Shown piece after piece: positions 55,076-64,000 of a stretch of DNA of 64,000 nt. Below the pieces are notes generated by a model. That model did no database searches and was not told where the DNA came from. It was given only the letters and a program-made list of their open reading frames with translations. Origin of the DNA: Ruminococcus hominis (GTDB lineage Bacteria; Bacillota; Clostridia; Lachnospirales; Lachnospiraceae); contig NZ_JACOPE010000001.1 in assembly GCF_014287355.1 (NCBI RefSeq), positions 3,348,001 through 3,412,000 on the forward strand, written 5' to 3'. The translations under genes were made by a program, and so were the position numbers. Positions within the stretch are counted from its first letter, which is position 1. Every line of letters starts with the position of its first letter.

Positions 55076-57826
55076 ATAGTGATAGGTAAGGTTTTGATAT
55101 TATCTCCACCTTTTCCCCCACTTCACACCGGACATGCGACTTTCACCGCATCCGGCGCTCCATCGATTGTCTTCACGAGACATTTAATCAGTCACCAAAT
55201 TTAAGTTTTATATTATTGCTGACAGGTTCGCCTGCTCTCGCAGACTATTGATTTTCACGAGCATCTTTTTTGTGATATTGAGTGTTTTTATCAGGTCTTT
55301 TATTACTGCTTGGGGCAGTTCTTGTAACAGAATCAGATATTTTTTGTGAATCAGAACCATGTTTTTATATCTTTCAAATCCACCAAGTGCTCTTGGTACT
55401 TTGAGCCATACAGCTACATGTTCCGCATCTGCGAATTCTTCTCCACTGATTGCACATTTTCCCTTTTGAGCAGAAAATAAAGATATTTTACTGTCATGGT
55501 ATTCTGTGCTATGACCAACGGATATTTTTTCTCTCAGTCCTTTCAGAACATACTGATTAAGGTTAAGTTCTGTATGAATCGGAGCACGACCTTCTTTTGT
55601 ATAACTACAAACGATTGATCGCTTCGCCATCGGTATTTTATTTTTGATGAATGCAATCGGATAGATCATCTGGTCAATTCCTGAAACATATCGAATCATT
55701 TTTGACTGTCCGAATCTTTCCTTTTCTGCTTGGGTGATAGTTCCACCCTCATGTTTTAGCATACTTCCTGTTTCTGTATTTAACCTGTTCGTCAAAACTG
55801 TCATTACTCGCCTATGGAGTTCTCTGCAATCAATACTGATACAGGTGGCAAGCTGATAGTAATTCTGTATGCCTAACACCATAGAGTTATATAGCTGAAT
55901 TTCTGATAAACAACTTTTTTTCTCTCTGGGTTTTGCGATGTTTTTCGCTTGTTCCACTAGCTTTGCTCTTTCAATTTCAACCTTTTTGTCACAGATTGCC
56001 GACTGCACCACATATTTATGATGCTTCAGCCTTACCCTTATTTTGAATCCAAGAAACTCTGACCACCGTTTTCTGGTGTTCACAATCCTTGTTTTCTCAG
56101 GGGACACCTCTAATTTCAACCTCTCTTCAATCCACGCCGTAACCGCTTCTTTTGTCCTGACTGCGTCCTCTTTCGTTCTACAGAAAATCCTAAAATCATC
56201 CGCATACCGAATGATATGCATTTCTTTCATTTCTGTGTTTTTCATAATCCTATAACCATGGCTTTTATCAAAAACTTTAGTTTTTCCGATTATTCTTTCT
56301 CGCCCTCTGCTTATAGCAATCGGATTTTCCTCCCATTGACTAGCTATCCACCAATCCAATTCATTTAGAACGATGTTTGCCAGTAGTGGTGAGATAATTC
56401 CTCCCTGTGGTGTACCCTTGTTGGGCAGTACCGTTGTATTATCGGGCATTTTAATTGGAGCTGTTAGTATTCGCTTGATAATAAAAATCAGCGTTTTATC
56501 ATGGATACCCAGCGACCATATCTGTCTGATTAACTTGCTATGATTTACGTTATCGAAAAATCCTTTAATATCAAACTCAATAACATAATGAAGATTCATC
56601 ATTTGAAGCATGGTGTAGGTTCTGTTAATGGCATGTTCAACGGATCTATTCGGACGAAATCCATAACTATTATTGCAGAACTTTGCTTCGCAGATTGGTT
56701 CCATGATCTGCTTGATACATTGCTGTATCAACCTATCCCATATGCATGGGATTCCCAGCGGACGTGTTTTTCCGTTTGGTTTCGGGATATCTTTCCGTCT
56801 TACAGGCTTTGGTCTGTAGCCGTGTTCGCTTCCCGTAACAATAAATCTCACTCTTTTTACCACATCATCAGGAGTTTGACTCCCAATATCTGTGATGTTC
56901 TTTTTGTCTGTTCCTGCCGTGTAGCTGCCTTTGTTCGCTTTGATGTTTCGGTACGCAAGTAAAATGTTATCCCTGCTCAGTATCAAATCCATAAGATTCT
57001 CAAATACTTCACCGTTCTGACTTTTTTGATATAGTTCATCAAAAGTACCTTGCATTCCGTAGTACTCCGCATGACGCAGGTCATCTACACATAATGTTTT
57101 ACTTTTCTTTGGCATAAGGCATCACCTCCTCTCGAAAGTGACCCTTTTGGTCTTACTCGTAATCCTTATCATTAGACTGAATAATGCCTGTTTATTTCAA
57201 CCGACTTGTGACCATTCCTCCGAGTTCCTCTTTTTCGCAGAACTCATCATAAGTTCGATCACGGCTTTTCAGCACCAGTTCACCTGCTTATTTTCTTCGT
57301 CAGGCTATCCTCTAATGGAATCTGGTGCCTTTCCACGTTCCGATAATCCTATCTGTACATATATCCTTAGATCTCTGCTATAGTCCTGTCAGCTTGGATG
57401 TGCCTGTAACACAACATGGTCGTTCGTAGGGCGAATTTCTACTGAACCACACTGACTGCGCTTTAACGCACCCATACATTTCTATATGGTCTTCTTTTAG
57501 AACCGTACATTCGCAGTTTTCGTCAGTTTACTCGCCAAAGTAAACATTCTAATCATAGATATTTTATAGATCCTAGACCTATAGGTAGCGCACCCCACCT
57601 CTGGGGCGTTTTCGAGAATCTTTTGGCAGATTCCTACGACTACTCTCGGTCGTTGTCACGGAGCTTCTCACCCCAACCATTACAGCTGACGCAAGTCCGT
57701 CAAGGATAGACGTTTCAGGGCGTTACCCCATCATTCCACCTATCGGATTACCAGTTCACAGACTGGTTATGATTTAATAAACCAACACTGTGCGCAGACT
57801 TTTTACCGCCTGCGAACGTGTCGCAC
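55076..57826 (-). mobile_element. group II intron in the coupling-protein gene
   Basis: Minus-strand 5' end GTGCGAC at 57826-57820 and 3' end CTATCACTAT at 55076 are typical boundaries. Domain V is visible (complement of 55124-55160: GAGCGCC...GTGAAAGTCGC...CCGGTG). A reverse transcriptase frame lies in domain IV. Exons read A|AG across the junction, giving a Lys codon and an uninterrupted frame of 608 codons. Length 2751 bases. Confidence 0.92.
55208..57115 (-). CDS. ltrA: group II intron reverse transcriptase/maturase (LtrA-like)
   Basis: A 635-residue intron-encoded protein. RT blocks include GIPCIWDRLIQQCI, YGFRPNRSVEHAI, FDIKGFFDNVNH, GTPQGGIISPLLANI and the catalytic MHIIRYADDF near residue 303. 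The maturase X domain follows (~400-500). The C-terminus (CAISGEEFADAEHVAVWLKV, PRALGG, NMVLIHKKY) resembles an HNH endonuclease with some metal residues replaced, so endonuclease activity is doubtful. It promotes splicing and retrohoming of its intron. Confidence 0.93.
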   Translation of the reverse strand: MPKKSKTLCVDDLRHAEYYGMQGTFDELYQKSQNGEVFENLMDLILSRDNILLAYRNIKANKGSYTAGTDKKNITDIGSQTPDDVVKRVRFIVTGSEHGYRPKPVRRKDIPKPNGKTRPLGIPCIWDRLIQQCIKQIMEPICEAKFCNNSYGFRPNRSVEHAINRTYTMLQMMNLHYVIEFDIKGFFDNVNHSKLIRQIWSLGIHDKTLIFIIKRILTAPIKMPDNTTVLPNKGTPQGGIISPLLANIVLNELDWWIASQWEENPIAISRGRERIIGKTKVFDKSHGYRIMKNTEMKEMHIIRYADDFRIFCRTKEDAVRTKEAVTAWIEERLKLEVSPEKTRIVNTRKRWSEFLGFKIRVRLKHHKYVVQSAICDKKVEIERAKLVEQAKNIAKPREKKSCLSEIQLYNSMVLGIQNYYQLATCISIDCRELHRRVMTVLTNRLNTETGSMLKHEGGTITQAEKERFGQSKMIRYVSGIDQMIYPIAFIKNKIPMAKRSIVCSYTKEGRAPIHTELNLNQYVLKGLREKISVGHSTEYHDSKISLFSAQKGKCAISGEEFADAEHVAVWLKVPRALGGFERYKNMVLIHKKYLILLQELPQAVIKDLIKTLNITKKMLVKINSLREQANLSAII

Positions 57827-58577
57827 TGACCCAGAAATCTTCAGTTGATTTTTCGCCCTCACCCTTGGTATTTGCGATAATGGTATTGACCAGCTTTAAG
57901 ATGTCTTTTTCACTCCGGATATAATGGAACGGATTGTAATGCATGGACTTTTTAAAGTTGATCGTATTTAATACCTTGATCCGGTATCCTCCATTTACCA
58001 GCATCTTCCCGCATTCAACGATGATCGTACCCTTTGGATCAGTGACCACATAGGATACGTGGTCCGTCATCTGCATAAGATTGGGTTTCACATAGAATCT
58101 TGTCTTACCGGATCCGGAACCACCGATGACAATCACATTCTTATTTCTGGCATACTTTGGTGCTTTTGGTCTGCTGTTCATGGTCAGACGTTCCGTTTCT
58201 GTGAGGATGACATTGTTTTCAAAAACCGGATCCATGAAGGGTTCGATATCTTTTCTATTTCCCCATCTTGCAGATCCATACTCCACACCCTGCCGGAACT
58301 TCTTTGCGTTTTTAGAACGATAGTAGACAACCAGTTTTAATGCACTTGCAACCAGAACACCTACTGTAAGGTCCTGCAAAGCGATACTTGGCAGCCAGCT
58401 TAAAAATGCCAGTCGAAAATTGACTAACATCACGCCAAGTCTCTGGACCATGCTTTCTCCCAGGCAATGCCGGTACAGCCAGGATCCTTTATCTGCTACA
58501 TAGAAGATAAAGAAATATGGGAGATTTAAGATCACCAGCCGTTTGATCTGGACCTTCTGTAATTTCTCCCGCATCAT
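57827..58577 (-). CDS. virD4: VirD4/TcpA-type coupling protein, 5' exon
   Basis: The first 250 codons: two N-terminal membrane segments (LVILNLPYFFIFYVADKGSW, ~13-32; LQDLTVGVLVASALKLVVYY, ~68-87) and the motor domain with Walker A IVIGGSGSGKTRFYVKPNLM (~150-168) and VTDPKGTIIVECG. It ends at the group II intron after TFWV-like EDFWV plus one base of the next codon. The start overlaps the PcfB stop (ATGA). Expression of full protein requires splicing. Confidence 0.92.
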
Positions 58578-59137
58578 CGTTCCTGACCTCTGGATTTTTG
58601 TCTCTGCTTCACACGCTGGCGGTGCTTTGCTTTTCTTTCTACAGATTTCTGCAGTTTCTTTCTGACAGATGGTTTCTTCACCTGTTTCTTTTTCAGTTCT
58701 ACTCCGGCATATTCCCGGAAAGCCGCTGTCATCACATCCACATCTTTAGCCTTAAAGAAGACCAGATATTTTGGTGGATCCGCACCGACTTCTTTTTTCA
58801 GGCTGTAATCAATCCCGTACTTTCTTGCCACACGGTCAAAGGATTTGATATTTTCATCTGTGATCTTTATGTTGGAAAGCTGTACTCCCTGTGCATTCAG
58901 CTGCTTGATGGTCTGCTTTCCATGTGGCTTTTTCTTTTCAATCTTTTTTCGGGCTTTTTCCCTTCCTTTCTCCTGGGCCCGTCCGGTCTTTTCAGCCATT
59001 TTCACCTGCGTTGCTTTCTGTTTCCTCCGGTTGTCCATTTCCAGGAACTTCCGAAGGGCTGCTTTTAGCACACTGGCAGTGATCTTGACTCCCTGGATGC
59101 TCAGGCTGATCACTTTCTGATTTACTTCTTCCTGCAA
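58574..59137 (-). CDS. PcfB-family protein (DUF3801)
   Basis: A 187-residue protein: QEEVNQKVISLSIQGVKITA then a helical LKAALRKFLEM, Lys-rich linker, and a second part NIKSFDRVARKYGIDYSLKK with a following PPKYLVFFKAKDVDVMTAAF. This is DUF3801/PcfB, a coupling-protein partner in Gram-positive conjugation. The tail is strongly basic. The start codon is TTG at 59137 with AGGACG upstream. Confidence 0.88.
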   Translation of the reverse strand: MQEEVNQKVISLSIQGVKITASVLKAALRKFLEMDNRRKQKATQVKMAEKTGRAQEKGREKARKKIEKKKPHGKQTIKQLNAQGVQLSNIKITDENIKSFDRVARKYGIDYSLKKEVGADPPKYLVFFKAKDVDVMTAAFREYAGVELKKKQVKKPSVRKKLQKSVERKAKHRQRVKQRQKSRGQER

Positions 59138-59416
59138 TTACCCACGTCCTTTCTTTCCTTTCATTTCAGAATGAAGACGGGCAATACAATATCCGATGCA
59201 TGGAACATGTTTTCCATACGGACAGCCACCACATGGTGTTGTTTTTACCGCTTTTTTCTTTTCAGGAAGCAGATAATGGCACTGCTTCAAGTTACAGCCT
59301 TTCTTTTTGCCTCCCCACCAGTAACAGTACTTACAGGACCATGGCTTTTCTTCGCTGTACTTTCTTCCTTCTATAGCTGCATTTGGTTCTATGATCAGAT
59401 CTTTATTTGTCTTCAT
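59138..59416 (-). CDS. cysteine-rich ICE protein
   Basis: A 92-residue protein with nine Cys: WSCKYCYWWGGKKKGCNLKQ (CxxC...C), then CHYLLPEKKK and TTPCGGCPYGKHVPCIGYCI. It is probably zinc-binding. It precedes PcfB directly. Similar proteins occur at this place in related ICEs, from memory. Function unknown. ATG 59416 lies inside the end of the small membrane gene. Confidence 0.65.
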   Translation of the reverse strand: MKTNKDLIIEPNAAIEGRKYSEEKPWSCKYCYWWGGKKKGCNLKQCHYLLPEKKKAVKTTPCGGCPYGKHVPCIGYCIARLHSEMKGKKGRG

Positions 59417-59549
59417 TCTGTTCTTCCTCTTTTCTCATGATTTCTGTCAGTTTTTTCTCTGCCTGACTTCCGGCAGCAATGAGACAATACAAAACTGTAA
59501 ATATTGCCGCTGCTCCCAGAAGAGCAACAAAAATAATGATATTTCTCAT
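59403..59549 (-). CDS. small single-pass membrane protein
   Basis: A 48-residue protein too short for standard callers: MRNIIIFVALLGAAAIFTVL starts a membrane helix (~3-27), followed by the charged tail QAEKKLTEIMRKEEEQNEDK. GGGAG lies six bases before ATG 59549. It overlaps the Cys-rich gene by 14 bases, consistent with coupling. Unrecognised. Confidence 0.65.
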   Translation of the reverse strand: MRNIIIFVALLGAAAIFTVLYCLIAAGSQAEKKLTEIMRKEEEQNEDK

Positions 59550-59617
59550 GGTTTCTCCCATCTAAAAAAGCGTCCACAGATTCCTTTCGGTTTCCATGAA
59601 CGCTCATTCTTATTTGA

Positions 59618-62600
59618 TTAGTGTTTCTTTTTTCTCATAAATGCAAGGGCTCCTGTACCAGTCGCACCAATGCCGAGAAGCATAAACCACAGCCACAGAT
59701 TGGTGTTATCCCCAGTCTTTGGTGAATCACTGACAGGTTTTCCACCTTCCGGTGTCTTTTCTGCCGGTTTTTCCTCATCTACCATGGTTACATGCTGTAC
59801 TTCACTAGTATCCTTTACTTCGAATTCCACATCTTTTGCAACCAGATAGCCATCCGGTGCTGTTTCTTCACGGAGAGTGTATTTTCCGATTGGAAGCATT
59901 TCGATGTAATGTGCTTTCTCTGTACTGGTCCAGCTTTCGACAACTTTTCCATCCTGATCAAGGATCGTGAGTTTTGCTCCCGGAAGTTCTTTTCCGGCGA
60001 TATCCTGTTTGGAGATTTTCACCTTCGTCACATCATCCTTCATCTCAACTTTCTGCACATCGGCAGTATCTTTGATGGTGAACTTCACGCTTTCAGCTGT
60101 CACATAACCATCGGCCGGTTTTGTTTCAACCAGTGCGTATTCTTTTCCGACAGTCAGCTCACGGATCACATGTGCTTCTTTACCGGAAGTCCATTCATCC
60201 ACGATATTTCCATCGGCATCTACCACTTTCAGCTTACATCCTGGAAGTTCTTTTCCGGTTGTCAGACTGGATTTGGTAAATTCTACAACGGTTGGCTGAT
60301 TCTCAAAGGTAAAATCATAAGTGACTGTCGGCTGATCCTCACCTGCATACTCAAAAGTAAATTCCTTTACTTCATCGTTGGTTACGAATCCATCCGGTGC
60401 ATAGAGTTCTTTTACATAGTAAGTGGCTCCTATTGGAAGATCTGCAACAAATGTGATCTTTCCTTCTTCATCCGTAGATTTCAGTTCAATGATCTCATTG
60501 GCTTCGATCAGGACTTTACCAGTTGTCTCAGACTTAATGTCTTCTTTGGCAAATAATCCAAAGATAGCGCCTTCCAATGTACGGTCAGAATCTTTTTCTT
60601 TCTTAAGTACACTGACTTCTACTCTCTGGCGGTTGTTCTGCCAGTCTTTGTCATAGACTACAACTGGTGTATTCTGATCCACGTAAGTCAGATCTACATG
60701 ACGGATCTCACCATCCAGTACATGACCGTAAGCAGTTCCTGTTTCTTTCACATAGTATTTACCAAGTGGAAGATTTTCCAGTTTTGCAATACCGGTTTCA
60801 TCTGTCTTTATTGTTGCAATCAGTTCATCCTTTTTATAGTAATCGTCACTGACGCCATCGGCAGCCTTAATGTCTTCCTCAGCATAGACTTCAAACGTAA
60901 CATCTGTCAGCTTTCCAGTTACATAGTTGAAAATGTGTTCCACCACACCTTTGACCTTATCGGCCAGTGTAACAGAATCCAGGAATTCTCCCTTCTTGTT
61001 GATTATGAGTTCACCAACCGGTACCTCGTCCTTCATTTCCACTTTTTGAACCTCTCCGGTATCTTTGACTGTGAATGTCACATCATTGGCTACCAGATAA
61101 CCATGTGGTGCAAACTCTTCATGTAGGGTATAATTCTCACCCACTTTCAGATATTTGATCACATGCGGTGCATCTTTGGAAGATGTCCAGCTGTCTACTA
61201 CATTTCCATCTTTATCCGTTACTTTCAGATAAGCTCCATCCAGTTCTACACCGGTTGTTGCATCTGATTTTGTGATCTCAACAGTTGTCGGCTGGTTCTT
61301 CTTTACGGATTTTAATGTTACTGTCTGTACATCCTGCCCCTGATAAGAAGCATCAAATCTCAGTACTTCATCCGAAGATACGAATCCATCTGGTGCTTTC
61401 AGTTCTTTTACATAATAGCTTCCAAGTGGAAGATCCAGTGTACATGCTGCCTGACCTTTTTCATCAGAAGTCATTTCCTGTAAAAGAGTATCTGCTTTAA
61501 CGATCACTTTTCCATCTTTCGTCTGAATGTCTTTTGCATTGTAAATACCGAACACCGCTCCGGCTACTGTATTGCCTGTCTCAGCATCCTGTTTTTCGAC
61601 CGTAATCGACACTTTCTGTCGTTCATCTGTGACAGAGATTTCTTTCTCGATCACTGCAGTATCCTGATCCGCATAAGCAAATTCGACATTTTCCAGCACG
61701 GTATTTAACACATAAGTGTCCGGTGCATTCTTCTCTTTAACATAGTACCTGCCAAGTGGAAGATTCTTTACGGTTGCATAACCATCTGCATCCGTTGTGA
61801 CGGTTGCTACCAGTGCATCCTTTGCAAAATACAGAGTTCTCTGTCCATCTGCATCTACCTGATGATCGGCAGTATAAATATCCTCTGCCGCATAGACTTC
61901 AAATTCAGCACCTGCAAGTCCAGCCATTTCATACTGGAAGTCCTTATCAAATCCCTTTAACACTTCACCCTGTTTATAGATCTTTAACTGACCTTTGACC
62001 GGGGCATTGGTATATTCCACATCAATGACTGCATCTCCTGTGACAGGATCGGTCAGATAAGCAGTATCTGTATCAACTGCAACTGTCACATAGTTTTTGG
62101 ATATTGTGTACCCATCGGGTGCCGTCACTTCCTCAATCCGGTAGTTACCAGGTTTCAGATTCTTTGGCAGTACCAGGTATCCTTCCTCGTTTGTGAAATA
62201 AGATTTGTGTACTGTTGGCTTCGGATAGGATGTTGTCTGTTCCACATATTTCTGGTTATCCAGGTCGTATACCTTGAACTCAGTATTTGCCAGGAGTACA
62301 GATTTCTGTGTTTCTGCATCCTTTTTGATAATCTTTAATTTTGCTTTGAATTCTTTATCCAGAAGCACTCGCCATGTCTGCGGTGTATCTGGATAATTCT
62401 CTGTGATCTTCACTACAAAATCATCAACCGGTGCATAGTTGTGTTTGCTTGTGGTTTCTCTTACCACATAAGTTCCATATGGAAGCGGAATCGATCTTGC
62501 ATATCCTTTTTCATCGGTAAACATTTCTGTCTGTCCATCTGCAGTCAGTACAACCGGTCTGGCTGAATCAAAATCATAACTTCCATCTGCCTTTACTTTC

Positions 62601-64000
62601 AGATTACTGACAAGCCATGCTGAAAAACCAACTCCCTTAAGAAGATCTGCATCGGTTTTTCCATTGTTTGCTGCCTTAATGATCTGGAATGGCTGTTTGA
62701 CGACAGTTTCTTTACATACAGAAGTTCTTTCTACTGTCGGAACAGTAGCACCTTCGTAAGTACAGTCCACATCATGTTCTGTCGGATCCAGTACGTATCC
62801 CACCGGAGCACTAAGCTCTTTCAGATAATACTTTCCAAGATAGAGATCCGATACAGAAGCTTCGCCATTCTTATCCGTTGTCAGGGATGTGATCAGGGTG
62901 TCTTTCTTATAGATTGTTCCGGTTCTTCCATCCGGATGAACAATGTCTTCCCTTGCATAAAGACCATATACCGCACCTTCCAGTGTTGCATCACCCTGGG
63001 CTTCATTGCCTGTCTCAGCATCCTGTTTTGCAATGTTGAGCTTTGCATTTACTCGTTTGTCCGTTACATTTTTAGTCGTTGTCTTTCCGATAGCAAGAGT
63101 CACATTATAAGACTTTGTATCAATCTGATACCCTGTTGGAACAGAGATTTCTTTCAGATAAACAACTTCCTGTGTCTTTTCCATTGTGAGCTGTGAAGCA
63201 CCATTCTGATCAGTTGCAGGCATCTCTGCAATCAGCTTTGTACATGCAGCATCGGAATAGATCCCGTACACTGCACCAGCCAGTGCGTTGCCTGTATCCT
63301 GGTCTTTCTTTACAATGGATACCTTGCATTCTTTTGTCCAGGTTACTTTAAAATCCACATATTTCTCATTTCCGACACCTTCACCGAAAACAAGAGCCAG
63401 GTCCTGTGTTCCAGATCCTGTTACAATCTTGTAAGCAGAGTATTCTTTATCAATGCTTCCCTTCATCCGAGAAGAAAATGTAGCACTGACGCTCTCTGCC
63501 TGATCAAGTGGTGCTGTCAGATAAAACTGTGTACCTCCACTGATTTCTACACTTGCTCCTGCAGCACTGGTTTTACCGGTTGTCACATTTACAAGCTTTA
63601 CACCGCTTGGCAACTTAAATGTGATTGTCTGCAGTTTATCTGCTTTGAATGTGATCACGCTTGTTCGCTGGCTGTTTCCTTCCACATAAGCCTTTACATT
63701 AGATTCGGAAAAGCTCATATCTACAGACGGAATGTCCGGCATATTTACACAATAATTGTAAAGCTCCATTGCCAGGTTCTTTCCTGTTGCATTAGTTCCG
63801 GATGCCCAGTCACTGGATCCATTTGCATAAGCTGCTGCAAGATGGGTAATGATGAATCTCTTTCCTGCCGGAAAATCCGGATGTTTCTCATCGAAGAAAC
63901 CATTCTCATCACTTGCTTTTGTTCCGTAATAGCAGACCTTTGCAAGTGTCTTTCCATCGGCAAGTTTCTGGATTGTATAAGTTCCATTTCCCGGTCCTTT
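59618..64000 (-). CDS. giant Cna-B/SpaA-repeat LPXTG-type surface adhesin (5' end outside window)
   Basis: The frame stays open to the window edge, at least 1,460 residues. The N-terminal part (KVCYYGTKASDENGFFDE, then FIITHLAAAYANGSSD, LYNYCVNM) resembles thioester domains of Gram-positive adhesins. About eleven Cna-B/SpaA units follow, each starting like ITVEKQDAETGNTVAGAVFG and ending in YYVKEL.APDGYV-type strands. The C-terminus is a sortase signal (SPKTGDNTNLWLWFMLLGIG...RKKKH) with SPKTG in place of LPXTG. Isopeptide Lys and Asn/Asp are present in most repeats. It probably aids mating contact or host attachment. Confidence 0.9.
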   Translation of the reverse strand, partial: KGPGNGTYTIQKLADGKTLAKVCYYGTKASDENGFFDEKHPDFPAGKRFIITHLAAAYANGSSDWASGTNATGKNLAMELYNYCVNMPDIPSVDMSFSESNVKAYVEGNSQRTSVITFKADKLQTITFKLPSGVKLVNVTTGKTSAAGASVEISGGTQFYLTAPLDQAESVSATFSSRMKGSIDKEYSAYKIVTGSGTQDLALVFGEGVGNEKYVDFKVTWTKECKVSIVKKDQDTGNALAGAVYGIYSDAACTKLIAEMPATDQNGASQLTMEKTQEVVYLKEISVPTGYQIDTKSYNVTLAIGKTTTKNVTDKRVNAKLNIAKQDAETGNEAQGDATLEGAVYGLYAREDIVHPDGRTGTIYKKDTLITSLTTDKNGEASVSDLYLGKYYLKELSAPVGYVLDPTEHDVDCTYEGATVPTVERTSVCKETVVKQPFQIIKAANNGKTDADLLKGVGFSAWLVSNLKVKADGSYDFDSARPVVLTADGQTEMFTDEKGYARSIPLPYGTYVVRETTSKHNYAPVDDFVVKITENYPDTPQTWRVLLDKEFKAKLKIIKKDAETQKSVLLANTEFKVYDLDNQKYVEQTTSYPKPTVHKSYFTNEEGYLVLPKNLKPGNYRIEEVTAPDGYTISKNYVTVAVDTDTAYLTDPVTGDAVIDVEYTNAPVKGQLKIYKQGEVLKGFDKDFQYEMAGLAGAEFEVYAAEDIYTADHQVDADGQRTLYFAKDALVATVTTDADGYATVKNLPLGRYYVKEKNAPDTYVLNTVLENVEFAYADQDTAVIEKEISVTDERQKVSITVEKQDAETGNTVAGAVFGIYNAKDIQTKDGKVIVKADTLLQEMTSDEKGQAACTLDLPLGSYYVKELKAPDGFVSSDEVLRFDASYQGQDVQTVTLKSVKKNQPTTVEITKSDATTGVELDGAYLKVTDKDGNVVDSWTSSKDAPHVIKYLKVGENYTLHEEFAPHGYLVANDVTFTVKDTGEVQKVEMKDEVPVGELIINKKGEFLDSVTLADKVKGVVEHIFNYVTGKLTDVTFEVYAEEDIKAADGVSDDYYKKDELIATIKTDETGIAKLENLPLGKYYVKETGTAYGHVLDGEIRHVDLTYVDQNTPVVVYDKDWQNNRQRVEVSVLKKEKDSDRTLEGAIFGLFAKEDIKSETTGKVLIEANEIIELKSTDEEGKITFVADLPIGATYYVKELYAPDGFVTNDEVKEFTFEYAGEDQPTVTYDFTFENQPTVVEFTKSSLTTGKELPGCKLKVVDADGNIVDEWTSGKEAHVIRELTVGKEYALVETKPADGYVTAESVKFTIKDTADVQKVEMKDDVTKVKISKQDIAGKELPGAKLTILDQDGKVVESWTSTEKAHYIEMLPIGKYTLREETAPDGYLVAKDVEFEVKDTSEVQHVTMVDEEKPAEKTPEGGKPVSDSPKTGDNTNLWLWFMLLGIGATGTGALAFMRKKKH

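Noticed and set aside
59618..63769. Periodic similarity at ~350-500 bp as DNA tandem repeats or array
   Set aside because: The periodicity comes from Cna-B protein domains that have diverged; DNA identity between units is low.

Overview
The window looks like DNA from a gut Clostridium-type Firmicute, most likely Lachnospiraceae. Low-GC backbone genes, GGAGG ribosome binding sites, Tn1549/CTn-type transfer genes, tet(O), TnpX-type serine recombinases and a Cna-B adhesin all point that way; no species can be named from the sequence. About 4.7 kb of flanking DNA at the left is followed by one large integrative and conjugative element (ICE) that runs off the right edge.

Left flank (1-4.7 kb): start of an alpha/beta hydrolase divergent from a MerR regulator, a class I methyltransferase, a truncated small mobile-element gene, an MFS exporter with a short upstream gene, and an AraC regulator. 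A 3' fragment of a tRNA-Arg(CCU) gene (4698-4740) next to a tyrosine integrase marks the ICE end.

ICE head (4.7-16 kb): integrase, a four-domain helix-turn-helix protein, a small excisionase, a cargo block (flavodoxin-like protein, unknown membrane protein, SdpI-like protein, GNAT), then a putative oriT, MobC, relaxase and an unusual nucleotide module (MazG/DUF1599-like protein, divergent ThyX, dUTPase) with an XRE regulator.

Resistance island (about 16.2-28.3 kb): a mobilizable element (E1: tnpV, tet(O) with attenuation leader, KTR gene, sigma-like gene, second MobC/relaxase) whose tnpX is cut by a second element (E2: complete TnpX-type recombinase, tnpW-like gene, Tn916-like orf7/orf8 regulators, and an RlmN/Cfr-like radical-SAM rRNA methylase behind its own promoter, 8-codon leader and terminator). 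E2 ends inside a truncated XRE gene fused to a truncated EcoRI-type DNA methylase.

ICE transfer region (28.3-64 kb, minus strand): anti-restriction/ArdC protein, DUF5688, topoisomerase III, DUF4366, DUF4315, NlpC/P60 hydrolase, VirB4, PrgI, VirB6/TrbL-like protein, Maff2, VirD4-type coupling protein, PcfB, and a giant LPXTG-type Cna-B adhesin open at the window edge. Two later insertions interrupt it. A third TnpX-type mobilizable element (E3, 44248-53745) carrying MobA/MobC, replication genes and a HelD-like helicase splits maff2. A group II intron (55076-57826) splits the coupling-protein gene; precise splicing would restore its frame.

The region is thus a nested set of at least five mobile units with three relaxase/MobC/oriT sets. 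A conserved leader motif occurs upstream of three ICE gene blocks and may coordinate excision, mobilization and transfer.
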